Source: Gammaproteobacteria bacterium
Lineage (GTDB): Bacteria > Pseudomonadota > Gammaproteobacteria > Steroidobacterales > Steroidobacteraceae
Length of the DNA stretch: 56,874 nt
Direction: 5' to 3'
NCBI GenBank assembly: GCA_028293745.1
Contig: JAQGOF010000035.1
Span: forward strand, 1 to 56,874
Shown here: piece by piece, positions 53,583 to 56,874 of the stretch
Position numbering within the stretch: the first letter of the stretch is position 1
How the letters are laid out: each line of letters begins with the position of its first letter
Translations under genes and position numbers: made by a program
Notes under the pieces: generated by a model
Databases searched by the model: none
What the model was told of the DNA's origin: nothing
The model's input: only the letters and a program-made list of their open reading frames with translations

Positions 53583-54101
53583 ATGACCATAACCGAAGAA
53601 GACGACGAGGCTCTCATCGGACGCTACGCGCGCGGCGACGCTGCGGCATTCGATCAGCTCTACAGACGACATGAGCTGCGCGTCTGGCGCTATCTTGAGC
53701 GCAATGTGTGCAACCAAGCGACCTCCGACGACCTGCTGCAGGAGATCTGGTTCGCGCTGGCCCGAAATGCCGCGAGCCTTGAATCGGGAACACGATTCAG
53801 GACGCGGCTGTTCACCCTGGCGCACGATCGGATGACCGATTTGCTTCGCGCACGCGCGGCGAAGGCCATTCCAGCAGCGGCGGCTAGTCAGCCCGCGGTG
53901 GCTCACGATCCGGCGAACGCGCTCGCTCGAGCCATCGGGCAATTACCCAGCGAGCAGCGCGAAGCCTACCTATTGCAAATCGAAGGCCAATTGAGCCTGG
54001 GCGACATCGCTGAGATAACGCAAAGCACTGTCGATACGGTCGAGAGCCATCTGCGTCTCGCGAGATTGAAACTGCACGAGCTTCTCAACGAAAAGACATG
54101 A
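53583..54101 (+). CDS. ECF-type RNA polymerase sigma factor
   Basis: A 172-residue sigma factor with region 2 (DEALIGRYARGDAAAFDQLYRRHELRVWRYLERNV to DDLLQEIWFALARNA) and region 4 (ALARAIGQLPSEQREAYLLQIEGQLSLGDIAEITQSTVDTVESHLRLARLKLHELL), joined by a short linker. It directs core polymerase to a small set of promoters in response to a cell-envelope or other signal. ATG at 53583 is preferred because region 2 starts a few residues later; a TTG at 53529 would add an unsupported leader. The stop overlaps the start of the next gene by four bases (ATGA), the usual arrangement for a sigma factor and its membrane-bound partner. Confidence 0.93.
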   Translation: MTITEEDDEALIGRYARGDAAAFDQLYRRHELRVWRYLERNVCNQATSDDLLQEIWFALARNAASLESGTRFRTRLFTLAHDRMTDLLRARAAKAIPAAAASQPAVAHDPANALARAIGQLPSEQREAYLLQIEGQLSLGDIAEITQSTVDTVESHLRLARLKLHELLNEKT

Positions 54102-55237
54102 GCAAAGTACCCCTCAGCCAAGACCAACTCAGCGAGATCGATCATCTCTATCGACGCTTGTCCGCGCTCGACCCAGGCCGTCCGGGCGAGTGGGTCCGCC
54201 GAAAAGTGCAGGCGTATGCCGCACAACAGGCCGCGGAGCGCGCTGTTAGAGCGAGCGCCAAAGCCAAAGAGAGCTCCAGCTCCGAAGCGCCAACACCGAG
54301 AGCCACCGCCATACCGACTGCGGCGAAACAGACTGCGAACAAGCGACGGTTGCTACCTGTCACTTTCGGGGCGGTTGCCGCAGCGGCGCTCGTCGGATTC
54401 CTCGTTGTGCCGCGTCTCATGGCCCCGCGCGACACGCCGAAGGCGGCGCATTCGCCTGCGCCGGTATCTCAACCCGAGACGGCGACACCCCAGGTGGCAC
54501 AAGCGTCGGCGCGGCGCTCGTCCGAGTTAGTATCGCCCGCGTCGCCTTCACCACCCTTGCAGTCATCCGCGCCGACAGTCCCCACGTCACCTTCACCGGT
54601 ACCGCAGTCAGCCGCAACAACATCACTCGCGCGGACACCAGTCGCACCGCGCTCATCCGCGCCACCGGCACCTGTCGTTGCATCCCGTTCCGCTGGCACA
54701 CCTCCCGCTCAACCGCTGACCCGAGCCCGAGTTGCGCGACAAAACGCGGCGGCCCTGCAGAGTGCCCCAATTGCGAGCGACCGTGCTGAAACCACCACGC
54801 AAGCTGCGCGGCCCGCGCCGCCTACCGACTCTGCGCCTGCTCCGAAGATTCCACCTGCACCAAGCACTGAACCGCAGGTAGCGGCAGCACCGCCGCCGCC
54901 CGGAGCAACGCCATCCGCGACCCAGCCCGCGCCGACACCGGCCACCGCCGCATCCAACCCGCCCGACGAGTTGTGGCTAGCAGCCAAGAGCGGCGACATG
55001 AGCGGTCTGCAAGCCGCGCTCGCCGGCAACGTCGACGTGAATGCACTCGACGCGAACGGACAGACGGCCTTGATCCTGGCGATACAAAACAATCATGTCG
55101 CCATCGTCCGAGCGCTGTTGGCCCATGGCGCCAATCCGAACACGGCCGACTCCCGCGGCTTTACGCCTCTACGGGTCGCTCGCATCCGCGCTAATTTCGC
55201 AATCCTGACGGCGTTGGAGCGTAACGGACGGCCCTGA
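54098..55237 (+). CDS. Membrane-anchored Pro/Ala-rich protein with C-terminal ankyrin repeats, putative anti-sigma factor
   Basis: A 379-residue single-pass protein. Residues 1-83 (cytoplasmic) contain SEIDHLYRRLSALDPGRPG and EWVRRKVQAYAAQQAAERA, a segment also seen in other sigma-linked membrane proteins of gammaproteobacteria. One membrane helix follows (LLPVTFGAVAAAALVGFLVV, 85-104). Residues 110-295 are Pro, Ala, Ser and Thr rich, like a long periplasmic spacer. The C terminus (297-379) has about three ankyrin repeats (ELWLAAKSGDMSGLQAALAG, NALDANGQTALILAIQNNHV, NTADSRGFTPLRVARIRANF). No classical zinc-anti-sigma motif is visible. Overlap with the sigma gene and topology suggest that it holds the sigma factor at the membrane and senses a periplasmic protein through the ankyrin domain; that role is inferred. 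Confidence 0.85.
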   Translation: MSKVPLSQDQLSEIDHLYRRLSALDPGRPGEWVRRKVQAYAAQQAAERAVRASAKAKESSSSEAPTPRATAIPTAAKQTANKRRLLPVTFGAVAAAALVGFLVVPRLMAPRDTPKAAHSPAPVSQPETATPQVAQASARRSSELVSPASPSPPLQSSAPTVPTSPSPVPQSAATTSLARTPVAPRSSAPPAPVVASRSAGTPPAQPLTRARVARQNAAALQSAPIASDRAETTTQAARPAPPTDSAPAPKIPPAPSTEPQVAAAPPPPGATPSATQPAPTPATAASNPPDELWLAAKSGDMSGLQAALAGNVDVNALDANGQTALILAIQNNHVAIVRALLAHGANPNTADSRGFTPLRVARIRANFAILTALERNGRP

Positions 55238-55303
55238 AGAGTAAGGGCACTCACTGCCCCAACCAATCTCGCAACGGTGGACGGAATCCCTCAGTGGACG
55301 CGG

Positions 55304-56515
55304 TCACGGAGTTTGAATTTCTTGTACGTTGCCAGGTTCCTCAGACTCCTGCTCTGAGCGGGGAGTCGCCATGAAAGCCGGGGAGGCCTGCGTATCTGGA
55401 TGGAATGCCTGCCCGACGATTGTTCCGTCGTCATTGATGTCACCGGCTATCAGCAGGAAAGGTGAGCCGGGAGCCGTCAGCGCATTGAGATCGATCAACT
55501 TCTCATGTCGCCACACGACGGCCCGAAAGACGTATGGGCCACCGCGCGACAGTCCCACCACCTCGCCATGCTCATTAATACCCGTAGCCTCGCTACGCAG
55601 ATCGCCAGGCAGCTTCCCAAGCGACTTCATACCGGTCGTGCGCGTCCAAATGAACGCTTCAAATGTCCTGGCCACGCCGCGTGCGATATTCGCGAAGCCG
55701 ACGACGACGCCTCGGTTGTTAATGGCCGTGGGTGTATTCCAAGCGTCTCCACCAAGATTACCGAGATCCATCGGAACGCCGTGATCCCGCAGGACGGCGT
55801 GTTTGGCACTGACGCTACCAACGGCGACGCCGCAATCTCCCGAAATACCAACCACTTGACCGCGATCGTTGATCGCCCTAGCAGCACTGGTGCTATCCCC
55901 GGGTAGTGGCGGAAGTTCCTGCATCGTGCCGTCGGCGTGCCAAATCGTCGCTCGGAACTGCAGAATTTGAAAGGCCGGATCACAGCTCGGATCGTGCACG
56001 CCATTCTCTGCCCAGCCGACGACCTCGCCTCGATTGTTGGCGGCAGTTGCGTAACTACTGTAGCCGCCCGGGAAAGGCGAGAGCGTACTCATCTCGCCAT
56101 TCGGCCAGCGAAAACCCCGGCAAATGCGTCCCGTTGGCGTCCCAGCAGCAAAGAAGGGCCAACAGGAAAAGTTATTCCCCAACGGATCCGCCACAGGCAG
56201 TTCCGAGATGCCCACAATCAGGCCGCGATCATTTTTGACGGGCCACGCCACGGAGCTATCTGTCCCTCCCAGAGTGCCTAGCGAAACCGGTGAGCCGTAT
56301 ACCCATAGAGTGGCGAGCGCGTTGAGGTTACCCGATGGATTGCTGCTGCCTGAGATCCAACCGCGATTGTTGATGCTGTTGGCGGAGCTGGATGTCCCCC
56401 CAAGCCCAGCGAGCTCGGTTACATCATATTTCGGCGGCCCAGCGAACACTGCGTTACCCAGCAGCGCGAAGACCGGTAACAACGAGTAGCCATGAGTTAA
56501 TCTGTTGCGATTCAT
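55304..56515 (-). CDS. Secreted HAF-repeat protein
   Basis: A 403-residue exported protein with a signal peptide (LLPVFALLGNAVFAGPP) and a series of HAF-type extracellular repeats: ANSINNRGWISGSS, WPVKNDRGLIVGIS, ATAANNRGEVVGWA, ARAINDRGQVVGIS, PTAINNRGVVVGFA, ATGINEHGEVVGLS and AGDINDDGTIVGQA, each 'xxINxxGxVVGxx' followed by a loop with a Trp or Phe-rich strand. The repeats build a beta-propeller of about seven blades. Function of the family is not known; surface binding is likely. ATG at 56515 is fixed by a strong GGAGGG ribosome-binding site. It converges on the ankyrin gene and shares its promoter side with the DNA glycosylase on the same strand. Confidence 0.9.
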   Translation of the reverse strand: MNRNRLTHGYSLLPVFALLGNAVFAGPPKYDVTELAGLGGTSSSANSINNRGWISGSSNPSGNLNALATLWVYGSPVSLGTLGGTDSSVAWPVKNDRGLIVGISELPVADPLGNNFSCWPFFAAGTPTGRICRGFRWPNGEMSTLSPFPGGYSSYATAANNRGEVVGWAENGVHDPSCDPAFQILQFRATIWHADGTMQELPPLPGDSTSAARAINDRGQVVGISGDCGVAVGSVSAKHAVLRDHGVPMDLGNLGGDAWNTPTAINNRGVVVGFANIARGVARTFEAFIWTRTTGMKSLGKLPGDLRSEATGINEHGEVVGLSRGGPYVFRAVVWRHEKLIDLNALTAPGSPFLLIAGDINDDGTIVGQAFHPDTQASPAFMATPRSEQESEEPGNVQEIQTP

Positions 56516-56604
56516 AAGCCCTCCTCTGCCATTTGAATCTCGCACAGTTATGCGCTCGGCCGTGGCAACATCTTTGGTCGCCTGGGCTCGCATGCGACGG
56601 TACG

Positions 56605-56874
56605 CTAGCCAGGAAATGACTTTACGACTGCAGGACCCGCGTGAACTGGCTGTCGTCGGACCTTGAATGAATGACTGCGCAGCTCGTGTGGCGTACTCGC
56701 AGCCCACAGGTGCAAGGCTGCGTAAGATCGAAATGGACGCCACGCTTCAGCGCGTACCTCTAATGCTTTCGGCGCCAGCGGCTTGCGCTCAAGGGATGCT
56801 TGGCGGCAGAGAAGCACATCGCCATAGGGCAGCGCATCCAATTCGCCGAGACCACGCAGTGCTATATACTCGGC
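56605..56874 (-). CDS. AlkA-type DNA-3-methyladenine glycosylase, C-terminal part
   Basis: Only the last 89 codons are inside the window; the frame is open to the right edge. The translation begins AEYIALRGLGELDALPYGDV, the helix-hairpin-helix-GPD exit of an AlkA/HhH-GPD glycosylase, with the catalytic Asp in YGDVLL, and continues KALEVRAEAWRPFRSYAALHLW, a typical family C terminus. The enzyme removes alkylated purines from DNA in base-excision repair. A tail of about 37 residues after ALHLW (STPHELRSHSFKVRRQP) is longer than usual and unlike the family. No ada gene is visible. Confidence 0.75.
   Translation of the reverse strand, partial: AEYIALRGLGELDALPYGDVLLCRQASLERKPLAPKALEVRAEAWRPFRSYAALHLWAASTPHELRSHSFKVRRQPVHAGPAVVKSFPG

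Overview
The window is GC-rich, gene-dense chromosomal DNA of a Gram-negative bacterium: it encodes a TonB-dependent outer-membrane receptor, lipoproteins, periplasmic lactonase-like proteins and a Tat-exported molybdo-enzyme. The gene repertoire (two-component propeller sensor kinase, S8 peptidase with Trp-rich C-terminal repeats, HAF-repeat protein, ECF sigma factor paired with a membrane protein, haloalkane dehalogenase, many TonB/SMP-30/SDR genes) fits a Gammaproteobacterium of the Steroidobacteraceae/Nevskiales/Xanthomonadales type. That placement is inference; no rRNA or ribosomal-protein gene is present to test it. No tRNA, rRNA, CRISPR array, phage module or intact insertion sequence was recognised.

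Layout. 1-12 kb: start of an epoxide hydrolase, a remnant of an alkyl sulfatase, then a leftward signalling block: a 1501-residue hybrid sensor kinase translationally coupled to a REC-GGDEF-EAL protein, a secreted subtilase, a degenerate GGDEF-EAL protein and a glutathione S-transferase. 12-28 kb: a large patatin phospholipase with about ten membrane segments inserted in its fold, a frameshifted ThrRS-like gene, an ArsR/AHSA1 pair with a perfect palindromic operator, a CGNR regulator divergent from a haloalkane dehalogenase-amidase operon, a Crp/Fnr regulator, an orphan ATP-grasp enzyme, a HAD hydrolase and a DUF47-PiT phosphate transport pair. 28.8-43 kb: a catabolic island with a TPP-dependent enzyme; a leftward operon of M20-type amidohydrolase, NAD-epimerase, PuuE-type deacetylase and aldo/keto reductase; an SDR; a leftward TonB receptor-MFS-SMP-30 operon; and a second exported SMP-30 followed by two overlapping TudS-related genes. 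43.8-57 kb: a two-subunit molybdenum hydroxylase, a glycine-zipper lipoprotein, a Uma2 nuclease, an MHS-type transporter gene with two in-frame stops, an aldehyde dehydrogenase, an uncharacterised alpha/alpha-toroid-like protein, an ECF sigma factor overlapping a membrane-anchored ankyrin protein, a HAF-repeat protein and the end of an AlkA-type DNA glycosylase.

How the parts may work together (inference). The 28.8-43 kb island looks like one uptake-and-catabolism unit: the receptor imports a substrate, exported SMP-30 proteins open a lactone or similar ester, the MFS carrier moves the product inside, and amide/ureide hydrolases plus SDR/AKR oxidoreductases process it. The strongest novelty candidates are the TudS-related pair that has lost cysteine ligands, the ECF sigma/ankyrin membrane protein pair, and the ureide-hydrolase/SMP-30 island.

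A second theme is decay: at least eleven gene fragments or disrupted genes (alkyl sulfatase, ThrRS-like, GST, SDR, ROK, receiver domain, CheB, RidA, MHS transporter, esterase, DUF6151) lie between intact genes, with no transposase beside them. Assignments rest on recognition of motifs and family sequences from memory; no database search was run.
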